Shown here: positions 8,233 through 16,325 of the stretch, one piece after another
Layout of the letters: every line of letters starts with the position of its first letter
How positions within the stretch are numbered: the first letter of the stretch is position 1
Source: Anaerolineae bacterium
Lineage (GTDB): Bacteria > Chloroflexota > Anaerolineae > Aggregatilineales > Aggregatilineaceae
Direction: 5' to 3'
Length of the DNA: 64,000 nt
NCBI GenBank assembly: GCA_018432315.1
Contig: JAHDLB010000001.1
Span: forward strand, 350,656 to 414,655
Notes under the pieces: generated by a model
Seen by the model: the letters and a program-made list of their open reading frames with translations, nothing else
Told to the model about the DNA's origin: nothing
The model's database searches: none
Position numbers and translations under genes: made by a program

Positions 8233-9402
8233 ATGAAACGCATTTTGGTAGTCGCCGTTCTGCTCTCGATCGTGATCGCCCCGCTCGGATCGTTTGCCAG
8301 CGCTCAGGAAGGTGACCCGATCCTCATCGGCCTGCAAGGCCCCATGACGGGTGACTATGCTTACGAGGGTCAGGGCTTCGAGAAAGCCGTGCAACTGCTG
8401 GTCGACCAGGTCAACGAGGAGGGCGGGCTGTTGGGCCGCCCGGTCGAGATCGTCATCGAAGATGACGCCGGCGATCCGACCCAGTCGGCGCTGGTGGCCG
8501 ACCGCATGGTTGACTCCGGCGTCGTGGCCGTGATCGGCGCGTACAACTCCACCGCGACCGAGCCGGCTTCCGAGATCTACGCCGAAGAGGGCATCCTGCA
8601 CATCACGCCGTCTTCGACGGCCACCCGCCTGACGGAAAAGGGCTTCACGCAGTTCTTCCGCGTGTGCTTCCTGGACGACCGTCAGGCGCTGTTCGCCGTC
8701 ATGGCGATGGATGAGGTGTTGGGCGCCGAGACGATCGGCATTCTGCACGACAACTCGACGTACGCCCAGGGGCTGGCCGAGTGGACGCAGGTTTACGCCG
8801 AGGAAGCCGGGCTTGAGGTGGCCTTCTTCGACGCGATCAACCCCGACGATCAAGATTTCACCCCCATTCTGACCAACATCGGCCAGGCGGGCCTGGATGC
8901 CGTATACTTCACCGGCTACCACGCGCAGGGCGGCCTGCTGCTGCGCCAGACGGCTGAGCTGGGCCTGGACATTCAGTGGATGATGGGCAACGCCAGCAAC
9001 AACCCCGAGATGGTCGAGATCGCCGGCGTCGCTGCCGCGGCGGGCACGTTCATCACCACCGAGCCGCTGCCGCAGGACCTGGAATACCCCGAAGCGGTCG
9101 AGTTCGTGGACGCCTTCATCGAGGCGTATGACGAACCCCCGGCGAGCGTCTGGTGGCTGCTGGCCGCCGAGGCGTTCAACGTGATCGCGCACGCCATCGA
9201 GGAAACCGGCAGCACGGACACGGAAGTCCTGGCCGAGTACCTGCACAACGACTTCGCCGACTATCCGGGCCTCAGCGGTCCGATCATCGGCTTCGACGAG
9301 AAGGGTGATCGCCTGGGCACGATTCACGCCCTGTACGAGATCAACGAGGAAGGCGTGATCGCCTACTATCCCGAACAGCCTCAACCCGCGACCGAAGAGT
9401 AA
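8233..9402 (+). CDS. livJ: Branched-chain amino acid ABC transporter substrate-binding protein
   Basis: A 389-residue exported binding protein of the Leu/Ile/Val family. The signal peptide MKRILVVAVLLSIVIAPLG ends at ASA/QEG without a lipobox cysteine. The family start IGLQGPMTGDYAYEGQGFEKAVQLLVDQVN, the AVIGAYNSTATEPASEIYAEEGI region that contacts the amino acid alpha groups, and VYFTGYHAQGGLLLRQ are all seen. GGAGGGAGAAAAG precedes the ATG. It heads a livJ-H-M-G-F operon. The actual ligand may be a branched-chain or another amino acid, amide or urea, since the family is broad. Confidence 0.9.
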   Translation: MKRILVVAVLLSIVIAPLGSFASAQEGDPILIGLQGPMTGDYAYEGQGFEKAVQLLVDQVNEEGGLLGRPVEIVIEDDAGDPTQSALVADRMVDSGVVAVIGAYNSTATEPASEIYAEEGILHITPSSTATRLTEKGFTQFFRVCFLDDRQALFAVMAMDEVLGAETIGILHDNSTYAQGLAEWTQVYAEEAGLEVAFFDAINPDDQDFTPILTNIGQAGLDAVYFTGYHAQGGLLLRQTAELGLDIQWMMGNASNNPEMVEIAGVAAAAGTFITTEPLPQDLEYPEAVEFVDAFIEAYDEPPASVWWLLAAEAFNVIAHAIEETGSTDTEVLAEYLHNDFADYPGLSGPIIGFDEKGDRLGTIHALYEINEEGVIAYYPEQPQPATEE

Positions 9403-9426
9403 AGAGACTTCACCGGTTGTCAGCGA

Positions 9427-9451
9427 CGGGGGCGGTTTCGCACCGCCCCCG
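9427..9451. terminator. Intercistronic hairpin between livJ and livH
   Basis: A perfect 9-bp stem, CGGGGGCGG (9427-9435) and CCGCCCCCG (9443-9451), with the 7-nt loop TTTCGCA. No T-run follows, so partial termination or protection of the livJ transcript 3' end is more likely than full termination, because the downstream permease genes have no visible promoter of their own. Confidence 0.65.
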
Positions 9452-9485
9452 CATGGCCTGCCGTTTTTTGGAAAGGCGCGCTTCT

Positions 9486-10418
9486 ATGGAGACTTTTCTT
9501 CAGCAACTGATCAACGGACTCACAATCGGCGGTTTTTACGCGGTGGTCGCGCTCGGCTACACGATGGTCTACGGCGTGCTGAAGCTGATCAACTTCGCAC
9601 ATGGCGATATGTTCATGTGGGGAACCCTGACCGGGTGGGCGCTGCTCACCACCGTTTTCGCCAGCTTCACCGATATGGACGTGATCGCCATCCTCGCCGC
9701 GTCGGTGGTCGTGCTGGCCTTCATCGGCGTGATGGGCATGACGATCGAGCGGGTGGCCTACCGGCCCCTGCGGTCGGCGGGCCGCCTGTCGCCGATCATC
9801 TCGGCGCTGGGCGCAGCCTTCGCGCTGCAAGCGGTGGCCCGCAACGTCTCCGATGCGCGGTGGCGCACGTACCCGGAGGGCCTGCTGGCCGAGCTGCCCA
9901 ACGTGCAGCTCACCGGCAGAGTGTCGCTGTCGGGGCTGCAAGTGCTCATGCTGGTGACCTGCGCGGCGGTGATGATCGGCCTGTACCTGTTCGTGCAGCG
10001 CACGCGCGTCGGGACCGCCATGCGCGCGGTATCGCTCGATCACGACGTCTCGCGCCTGATGGGCATCAACGTCAACCGGATCATCTCGCTGGTCTTCTTC
10101 ATCGGGCCGGCGCTGGGTGGCCTGGCGGGCCTGCTCATCGGCATCTATTACGGATCGTTCAACTTCACGCTGGGCTGGGTGTTCGGCCTCAAAGCCTTCA
10201 TCGCGGCCATCCTCGGCGGCATCGGCAACATCCCCGGCGCGGTGATCGGCGGGTTCATCCTCGGCATCAGCGAGACGATGGTCGTGGCCTACGGGCCGGA
10301 CATCGGGCTGGCGGACGCGTCCGCGTGGAAGGACGCCATCGCCTACGTGCTGCTGATCACGATCCTGATCGCGCGGCCCACGGGTATCCTGGGCGAGACG
10401 GTCGCGGAAAAGGTGTGA
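9486..10418 (+). CDS. livH: Branched-chain amino acid ABC transporter permease
   Basis: A 310-residue inner-membrane permease of the LivH type with about eight hydrophobic segments. Family landmarks are GLTIGGFYAVVALGYTMVYGVLKLINFAHGD at the N terminus (helix 1 and the NFAHGD loop), the ERVAYRPLR loop, and GLKAFIAAILGGIGNIPGAVIGG, the coupling region facing the ATPases. ATG 9486 is chosen because it begins METFLQQLINGLT just before the first helix with GAAAGG upstream; longer starts would run through the hairpin. It pairs with LivM. Confidence 0.92.
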   Translation: METFLQQLINGLTIGGFYAVVALGYTMVYGVLKLINFAHGDMFMWGTLTGWALLTTVFASFTDMDVIAILAASVVVLAFIGVMGMTIERVAYRPLRSAGRLSPIISALGAAFALQAVARNVSDARWRTYPEGLLAELPNVQLTGRVSLSGLQVLMLVTCAAVMIGLYLFVQRTRVGTAMRAVSLDHDVSRLMGINVNRIISLVFFIGPALGGLAGLLIGIYYGSFNFTLGWVFGLKAFIAAILGGIGNIPGAVIGGFILGISETMVVAYGPDIGLADASAWKDAIAYVLLITILIARPTGILGETVAEKV

Positions 10419-10422
10419 GGCG

Positions 10423-12180
10423 ATGAACGAGGCACTCAAACGTTTGCCGCGCCCCGCGCCGTGGATGGGCCAACTGGCCCTGCTGCTGTTCGCCATCGCG
10501 CTGCCGTACATGGGCTTCATGGACCGGTCGCGCACGTCGCTGGCGGTGTTCGCCGGCGTCTACGTGATGCTCGGCCTCAGCCTGAATATCGTCGTCGGCT
10601 ATGCCGGGCTGTTCCAACTGGGGCACGCGGCGTTTTTCGGACTCGGCGCGTATACCGCCGCCATTCTCAGCATCGAGCACAACATCACCATTCTGGCGAC
10701 TATCCCGATCGCGGCGCTGGTGGCGGGGGGCGCGGCGATGCTGGTGTCGAAGCCGATCCTGCACCTGCGCGGCGATTACCTGTGTATCGTCACCATCGCT
10801 TTCGGCGAGATCTTCCGCATTGCGGTGACGAACAACGCCTTCGGAATCACCGGCGGCTCTAACGGGCTGTTCGGCGCGGGCCGCCCGGAACTACCGCTGC
10901 CGTGGCTGTCGCCCGTGCCGGAGATCGTGCTGGTTCTGCTGCTGATCGGGCACCTGCTGCTCACCCAGCGCAGCGGCCCCGTGCTGCAATGGGGCGGCGC
11001 GGGCGTGATCGCGCTGGCCTATTTCCTGCTGCCGCCGCTGGCCGGGCACGACCAGGTCTTCGTGATCTCGATGGCGATGGGGCTGCTGGCCGTGGCGGGC
11101 GTGGCGTTCCTCCGCGAGCGCGGGCTCGACTGGCGCGGCCAGGTGATCGGCCTGCTGGTGATCGTGATCCTGTTCGCGGCGTTCGGCGCTGCGCGCGGCG
11201 ACCAACTGGCGGCCAGCATCGACGGCAACCTCGACAAGTATTTCAACGTGCAGGATCCGGTGACCGTGCTGGGGGTCGACGTGACCCCGGTTGCGTTCAA
11301 GCGCGACGCGCGCCCGTATTATTTCCTGGTGCTGGGCTTCATCATCGTGACCATCGTGGGGATGCGGCGGCTGCAAAACTCGCGGCTGGGACGCGCGTGG
11401 CTGTACGTCCGCGAAGACCAGCTTGCCGCCGAGGCCATGGGCATCGACACGACGCAGGTCAAGCTGATCGCGTTCGCGCTCGGCTCGGCCTGGGCGGGCG
11501 TCGCCGGGGTGCTGTACGCCAGCCGGTTCACCGTCGTGGCGCCGGAGAGCTTCAACTTCCTGCAATCCGTGATCATGTTCTGCATCGTCGTGCTGGGCGG
11601 CAGTGGGTCGATCCCCGGTGTGCTGGTCGGCACGCTGGGCATGGTCGTGCTGCCCGAGCTGCTGCGCGACGTCGGGCCGACGTTCCTGTACGAGGGCGCG
11701 GGTCCGTTCGTGATCCTGGCGCTGATCCTGGGCGGGCACCTGTTGAGCGCGCGCGATCGCGGGCAGGCGGCTGTCATCGAAACCGGCCTGATCGGGGCGG
11801 CGTTCTTCGTCCCGCCACTGCTGCTGGGCGAGCCGTCGCTGTACGTGATCGGGCTGCTCATGGCGCTGGCGATGATCATCGTCCTGCCGCTGCTGCGGCG
11901 GCGCACGAGCAACGCGCTGCCCTGGGTGGCCGGCGCGCTGGCCGCTTACGCGCTCGTGATGATCGTGATCGGCAGCCAGTTCGGGCAGGACCTGGAACGC
12001 GAAATCTCGGCGTTCCGCATCATGGACTGGCGCGATGGCCTGATGGGCGTCGCCATGGTCGTCATGATGGTGCTGCGCCCGGCGGGGATCATCCCGGAGC
12101 GCCGCAAGGGCATCGTGATGTCGGCGGTGGCCGAACCGTCTGGAGCCGGGCCGGCGGTTGCGGTCCAGCAGGCAACATGA
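10423..12180 (+). CDS. livM: Branched-chain amino acid ABC transporter permease, enlarged LivM
   Basis: A 585-residue permease, much longer than the usual 300-430 for LivM. The standard parts are GLSLNIVVGYAGLFQLGHAAFFGLGAY (about 51-77), GDYLCIVTIAFGEI (118-130), ITGGSNG (142-148), then NSRLGRAWLYVREDQLAAEAMGID (319-342) and VIMFCIVVLGGSGSIPGVLVG. Two extra hydrophobic blocks are inserted: about 165-265, between the SNG motif and the RLGRAW loop, and about 430-555, before the final DWRDGLMGVAMVVMMVLRPAGIIPERR. Both look like several membrane helices. It starts 4 bp after livH and is read through without frameshift, so the enlargement appears genuine. Confidence 0.88.
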   Translation: MNEALKRLPRPAPWMGQLALLLFAIALPYMGFMDRSRTSLAVFAGVYVMLGLSLNIVVGYAGLFQLGHAAFFGLGAYTAAILSIEHNITILATIPIAALVAGGAAMLVSKPILHLRGDYLCIVTIAFGEIFRIAVTNNAFGITGGSNGLFGAGRPELPLPWLSPVPEIVLVLLLIGHLLLTQRSGPVLQWGGAGVIALAYFLLPPLAGHDQVFVISMAMGLLAVAGVAFLRERGLDWRGQVIGLLVIVILFAAFGAARGDQLAASIDGNLDKYFNVQDPVTVLGVDVTPVAFKRDARPYYFLVLGFIIVTIVGMRRLQNSRLGRAWLYVREDQLAAEAMGIDTTQVKLIAFALGSAWAGVAGVLYASRFTVVAPESFNFLQSVIMFCIVVLGGSGSIPGVLVGTLGMVVLPELLRDVGPTFLYEGAGPFVILALILGGHLLSARDRGQAAVIETGLIGAAFFVPPLLLGEPSLYVIGLLMALAMIIVLPLLRRRTSNALPWVAGALAAYALVMIVIGSQFGQDLEREISAFRIMDWRDGLMGVAMVVMMVLRPAGIIPERRKGIVMSAVAEPSGAGPAVAVQQAT

Positions 12181-12190
12181 GGTGACTGGC

Positions 12191-13072
12191 ATGGCTTTAC
12201 TGAGCGTGACCTCACTGAGCAAAGACTTTGGCGGCCTGCGCGCCATCGACTACGTCTCGTTCGACGTGGAGCCGGGCGAGATCCTGAGCATCATCGGCCC
12301 CAACGGCGCGGGGAAAACCACCGTCTTCAACGTGATCACGGGCATCTACGCGGCCACCGAGGGCACCGTGGTCTTCGACGGCCAGCCGATCGTCGAGTCG
12401 CATGCGCGCAAGCGCGACCGTTTCCTGCGCAGCTTTTTCACCGGGCTGGGGGGCTGGATCCCCTACCTGCCGGGCCGGATTCTGGCGCTGTTCGGGATGA
12501 CGCCGATCCTGCGCCCGCACGACGTCGTGCAGCGGGGAATCGCGCGCACGTTCCAGACGATCCGGCTGTTCCCGCGCCTGACCGTGCTGGAAAACGTCAT
12601 GGCGGGCCAGCACCATCGCGGTAGGGCGGGCGCGTTCTCGACGCTGCTGCGCCTGCCGTCCGAACGCGCCGAGGAGCAGCGAATCATCGAGCAGTCGATG
12701 CGCCACCTGACGTTCGTCGGGCTGGCGGACAAGGCCGACGAGCTGGCCCGTAACCTGGCCTACGGCGATCAGCGCCGCCTGGAGATCGCGCGGGCGCTGG
12801 CGACCGAGCCGAAGATGCTGATCCTGGACGAGCCAGCCGCCGGCCTGAACGAGGTCGAGGGGCTGGCGCTGATGGACACGATCCGCCAGATTCGGGACAG
12901 CGGCATCACGATCCTGCTCATCGAGCACGATATGAAGGTCGTGATGAACATCTCCGACCGGATCGTGGTGTTGGACGATGGGACCAAGATCGCGGAAGGC
13001 ACGCCCGCCGAGATTCAACAGGACCCCAAGGTGATCGCGGCCTATCTGGGCGAAGACGAAATCGAGGTGTGA
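12191..13072 (+). CDS. livG: Branched-chain amino acid ABC transporter ATP-binding protein
   Basis: A 293-residue cytoplasmic ATPase. Walker A is GPNGAGKTT, Walker B LILDEPAAGLNEVE, and the switch histidine is in LLIEHDMKVV. The signature loop reads LAYGDQRRLEIARALA, the LivG-specific form of LSGGQ. A region of about 35 residues (KRDRFLRSFFTGLGGWIPYLP and what follows) between Walker A and the Q-loop (GIARTFQ) is longer than in classical LivG. ATG 12191 has AGGTGA in front. It energises LivH/LivM together with LivF. Confidence 0.92.
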   Translation: MALLSVTSLSKDFGGLRAIDYVSFDVEPGEILSIIGPNGAGKTTVFNVITGIYAATEGTVVFDGQPIVESHARKRDRFLRSFFTGLGGWIPYLPGRILALFGMTPILRPHDVVQRGIARTFQTIRLFPRLTVLENVMAGQHHRGRAGAFSTLLRLPSERAEEQRIIEQSMRHLTFVGLADKADELARNLAYGDQRRLEIARALATEPKMLILDEPAAGLNEVEGLALMDTIRQIRDSGITILLIEHDMKVVMNISDRIVVLDDGTKIAEGTPAEIQQDPKVIAAYLGEDEIEV

Positions 13073-13077
13073 CGGCG

Positions 13078-13794
13078 ATGGCCCTGCTCGAACTGCACAA
13101 TATCAATACGTACTACGGCAATATCCGCACCCTGAAAGACATCTCGCTCAAGGTCGAGGCGGGGCAGGTGGTGACCCTGATCGGCGCCAACGGCGCGGGC
13201 AAGACGACCACCCTGCGCACGGTGTCCGGCCTGCTGCGCCCTCGCAGCGGCGAGATCCTTTTCGACGGCCACCCGATCCACCGCATCCCCGCCCACGAGA
13301 TCGTGTACCTGGGCCTGACCCAGGCGCCCGAAGGGCGCGGGATTTTTCCGACGCTGACCGTTCAGGAGAACCTGAACATGGGCGCCTACTCGCTGGGCGG
13401 CGACCGGGGGGCGATCGAAGCGAATCGCGAGCGGGTGTACGAGCTGTTTCCCCGGCTGGCCGAGCGCAAGCGGCAGTTGGGCGGCACGCTGTCCGGCGGC
13501 GAGCAGCAGATGCTCTCCATCGGGCGGGCGTTGATGGCCCGGCCCAAGCTGCTGATGCTGGACGAGCCATCGCTGGGGCTGGCCCCGCTGCTCGTCCGCG
13601 CCATCTTCGAGACGGTCCAGGCGATCAATGAACAGGGCGTGACCGTGCTGCTGGTCGAGCAGAACGCGCGCGCCGCGCTGCGGCTGGCCGACTATGGGTA
13701 CGTGCTGGAAACCGGGGCGATCTCGCTCGAAGGTCCGGCGCAGGAACTGCTGCACAACGAGCGCGTCCGGCACGCTTACCTGGGTGAAGTGTGA
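13078..13794 (+). CDS. livF: Branched-chain amino acid ABC transporter ATP-binding protein
   Basis: A 238-residue ATPase of the LivF type: LELHNINTYYGNIRTLKDISLKV start, Walker A GANGAGKTT, Q-loop LTQAPEGRGIFPTLTVQENL (a LivF hallmark), signature LSGGEQQMLSIGRALM and Walker B LLMLDEPSLGLAPLL. It lies 5 bp after livG. The final GTGTGA overlaps the GTG start of the next gene, so translation is probably coupled to the DMT transporter. Confidence 0.93.
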   Translation: MALLELHNINTYYGNIRTLKDISLKVEAGQVVTLIGANGAGKTTTLRTVSGLLRPRSGEILFDGHPIHRIPAHEIVYLGLTQAPEGRGIFPTLTVQENLNMGAYSLGGDRGAIEANRERVYELFPRLAERKRQLGGTLSGGEQQMLSIGRALMARPKLLMLDEPSLGLAPLLVRAIFETVQAINEQGVTVLLVEQNARAALRLADYGYVLETGAISLEGPAQELLHNERVRHAYLGEV

Positions 13795-14702
13795 GCGCTG
13801 GGACCGTATCCGGCAAGTGGGTCTGGTATCTCGCCGCCATCGCGGGCACGTTCATCATGGCGACGCTGGGCGCGTTCGTCCGGCAGGTGTCGCCCGGCAA
13901 CGAGGTCGTCATCGCGCTGGGACGGTTTGGCGTGGGGTTCGCGTGCCTGGCCGTCCTGCGCGCGCTGGCGCGCGAGAATGCCGGGGCGAGTTCGCCCGGC
14001 GTCTGGTGGGCGCGGGCGGCGGCGGGCGGGGCGCTGGCGCTGTTCGTGGTCAGCTACTTCAAGGCGGTGCAGAGCGGCACGCTGGCGAACGCTGCCTTCC
14101 TGCTGTACCTCGGCCCGCTGATCGCCAGCTCGCTGGCCGCCGTCTGGCTGGAGGAGGGCTTCGACCGGACGAGCGGCCTGCTGCTGGGATGCGCGGTGCT
14201 GGGCACCCTGTTCATCACCGAGTTCAAGCTGCCGCGCGGCGCCCAGCAGGTCGACAGCCTGATCTTCGGCCTGCTGTCCGGCCTGTTCTACGGCCTGTTT
14301 CTCCTGTTCAACAACAGCAAGCTCCAGGGCGGCGGCTCCAGCTCGGCCAACACGTTCGCCCAACTCGGCATCGCCGCGCTGGTGATGGTGCCCTTCGTGG
14401 CCGTGTCGGGGACCGACCTGCACGGCGCGGACCTGGCGTGGATCGGCGCGATCGGCGTGCTGCACGGGTTCGTCGCGCTCACGCTGGTGATCGCCTCGCT
14501 GCGCTACCTCAAGACGATCGAGTACGGCACGATCTCCTACGGCGAGCCGGTCATCGCAGCGCTGATCGGGGCGCTGGCCTACGACGAGCGGATCTCCGCC
14601 CTGCAACTGGTGGGCTGCGCGCTGGTGTTCGGCGCGGGCATCGCGCGCGTCATGATCGCGGCCAACGCGCCGCGCGAATCGGTGCGTGAATCGGGCGGCT
14701 AG
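13791..14702 (+). CDS. EamA/DMT-superfamily transporter
   Basis: A 303-residue membrane protein with about ten hydrophobic segments arranged as two EamA repeats (first about 10-140, second about 155-295). The second-repeat signature is visible in LKTIEYGTISYGEPVIAALIGALAYDERIS. Family members export amino acids, nucleobases or other metabolites. Its GTG start overlaps the livF stop by 4 bp, making it the last gene of the Liv operon. An exporter translationally coupled to an amino acid importer may relieve excess uptake or exchange amino acids; this is inference from position only. Confidence 0.82.
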   Translation: MSAGTVSGKWVWYLAAIAGTFIMATLGAFVRQVSPGNEVVIALGRFGVGFACLAVLRALARENAGASSPGVWWARAAAGGALALFVVSYFKAVQSGTLANAAFLLYLGPLIASSLAAVWLEEGFDRTSGLLLGCAVLGTLFITEFKLPRGAQQVDSLIFGLLSGLFYGLFLLFNNSKLQGGGSSSANTFAQLGIAALVMVPFVAVSGTDLHGADLAWIGAIGVLHGFVALTLVIASLRYLKTIEYGTISYGEPVIAALIGALAYDERISALQLVGCALVFGAGIARVMIAANAPRESVRESGG

Positions 14703-14997
14703 GCCGCGCTCGTTCTTTACCTTCCTGATTATTTCAGCAACTTGGCAACTATCACCGCTGCGCCACGTCCCTGCACGGGCCGGCGTGCCCCCACACGCGT
14801 CCCCCCGCGCCGGGCAGCGATCAATTTCCGGGAAATGCCCCCGCAACGAAAATGGGACGCTTGGTGGGACGGTTTGGGGACGCGCGGCTGCTATGCTGAG
14901 TGACAGTGAATGGTTCGGATGTCATGGCAACCGGAATGCGAACCGCCGCGCGGGCGGCGCCCCCGGTGGCCTGATCGGGAAACAATGGAGAAACGCG
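14703..14997. other. 295-bp non-coding leader upstream of the MFS gene
   Basis: No gene is supported here. The proximal half contains nothing I recognise. The distal half carries the GGGACG repeat array and -10 box described separately, followed by a transcribed leader of about 95 nt before the MFS start. Confidence 0.5.
14854..14897 (+). promoter_or_regulatory. SARP-type repeat array and -10 box upstream of the MFS gene
   Basis: Three direct copies of GGGACG start at 14854, 14866 and 14877, the last two exactly 11 bp apart. The last copy ends 9 bp before TATGCT (14892-14897), which has a TGC extension. There is no recognisable -35 hexamer. Binding sites of Streptomyces SARP regulators have this form: repeats one helical turn apart, replacing the -35 box, about 8 bp from the -10. 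The same layout occurs upstream of the secreted protein gene on the other side of the SARP-type regulator. Confidence 0.6.
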
Positions 14998-16227
14998 ATG
15001 TCCCGCAAACAGCTCATAGCCCTCTTTCTCTGCAATCTCATGCCCTACGTCGTTGGGAACGGGCTGATCGGCCTGCTGCCGGTGTACGCTCAGGATCTCG
15101 GCGCGGACACGGCGGCGATCGGATTCAGCATGGCGATCGGATTTGGTGCGCTGGCAGTCGGCACGTTCGGCAGTGGATGGCTCTCCAGCCGGTTTGGACG
15201 CCGCAAGCCATTCGTCACGCTGAGCGCGGTCGTCAGCCTGGCGGGCGTGCTCCTGATGGGCCAGGCGCCCAATATCGAGCTGCTGACCGTCTTTTTTGCC
15301 ATCGTCTGGCTGATGGCCGGCATTCAGATCGCCATGTCGAACATCCTCGCCGGGCTTTCGGCGGAAGTGACGCAGCGCGGGCGCATCTTCGGAATTCTGG
15401 GGACCGCGCTGGCCGTTGGGCAGGTGGTCGGCGGCCTGACCGCGGGGCCGATCGTCAATCACCTGGGCTTCGACGCCCTGTTCGTCCTGGCAGCCTCGAC
15501 GTACATCGTGACCTTCGCGGCTTCGCTGGCGCTGCAGGACGCGCCGAGCGCTCCGCTGCATGGCGACCCCCGGCGGCAGACGCTATCCGCCGGGCCGGCG
15601 CCGGTGAGCGCGGCCTTCGCCATCCTGCTGGTTGCCAGCGTCCTGGCCTATATCGCCAACTTCGTGACCAACCTGGCGCGCCCGCTGGCGATGTCCGACC
15701 TGGGCTATGATGCCGCGGCCATCTCGACCGTGGTCGGCATCAGCGGCGTGGTCAATCTGCCGCTGCCGTTCATCTCCGGCTGGCTGTCGGACCGGTTTGG
15801 CCGCAAGCCCGTGTTGTTCGCCTGCTACCTGGCCGGCGCGGCAGGGGTGGGGGTGCTGGTCTCCGCGGGCTCGCTGTGGCACTTCTGGGTAGCGCAGTTC
15901 CTGGTCAGCCTGTTGGGGTCCGGCATGGCGGTCGGTGCGGCGCTGATCACCGACCTGGTGCCGCCGAATGCCTTGAGCGCCAGCCTGTCCAAACACGCCA
16001 CCACGCCCTGGATCGGGGCCGTGATCGGGTTCACGTTCACCGGCCTGGCTATTCAGTCGCTGGGGATGACCCTGACGCTGGAAATCGGCATGGCGCTGCC
16101 GTTCATCGCGGCGGGGCTGGCTCTCCTGTTGCGGTCGTCGGCACGCCCAGCCGTGCCGGTCGCCGGGGCGCGCCGCTACCGCCTTCCGTGGCGCGCGCGG
16201 CCCGCCGCCGATGCGCCGTGCCCCTAG
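14998..16227 (+). CDS. Major facilitator superfamily (MFS) transporter
   Basis: A 409-residue membrane protein with twelve predicted segments in two halves. The loop 2-3 signature appears as GSGWLSSRFGRRKPFVTLSA, and its counterpart in the second half is SGWLSDRFGRKPVLFACYLAG. The central loop (about 185-200) is short. ATG 14998 with TGGAGA upstream starts directly before the first helix (QLIALFLCNLMPYVVGNGLIGLLPVYAQDLG). It resembles drug/multi-substrate exporters of the DHA1 class, but specificity cannot be read. It converges with the large SARP-type regulator, which probably controls it. Confidence 0.87.
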   Translation: MSRKQLIALFLCNLMPYVVGNGLIGLLPVYAQDLGADTAAIGFSMAIGFGALAVGTFGSGWLSSRFGRRKPFVTLSAVVSLAGVLLMGQAPNIELLTVFFAIVWLMAGIQIAMSNILAGLSAEVTQRGRIFGILGTALAVGQVVGGLTAGPIVNHLGFDALFVLAASTYIVTFAASLALQDAPSAPLHGDPRRQTLSAGPAPVSAAFAILLVASVLAYIANFVTNLARPLAMSDLGYDAAAISTVVGISGVVNLPLPFISGWLSDRFGRKPVLFACYLAGAAGVGVLVSAGSLWHFWVAQFLVSLLGSGMAVGAALITDLVPPNALSASLSKHATTPWIGAVIGFTFTGLAIQSLGMTLTLEIGMALPFIAAGLALLLRSSARPAVPVAGARRYRLPWRARPAADAPCP

Positions 16228-16251
16228 CCGGAACGAGTTCCCTCGCAGAAC

Positions 16252-16288
16252 AGCACCCGCGCCGGATGATCATCGCCAGCCGGGTGCT
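16252..16288. terminator. Hairpin between the convergent MFS and regulator genes
   Basis: Stem AGCACCCG (16252-16259) and CGGGTGCT (16281-16288) with a 21-nt loop, followed on the plus strand by TGTTCGTT. Its position between two converging stops suits a weak bidirectional terminator. Confidence 0.4.
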
Positions 16289-16325
16289 TGTTCGTTGGCC
16301 GGCAGCCCCGTTTGACGCTGGGGAC

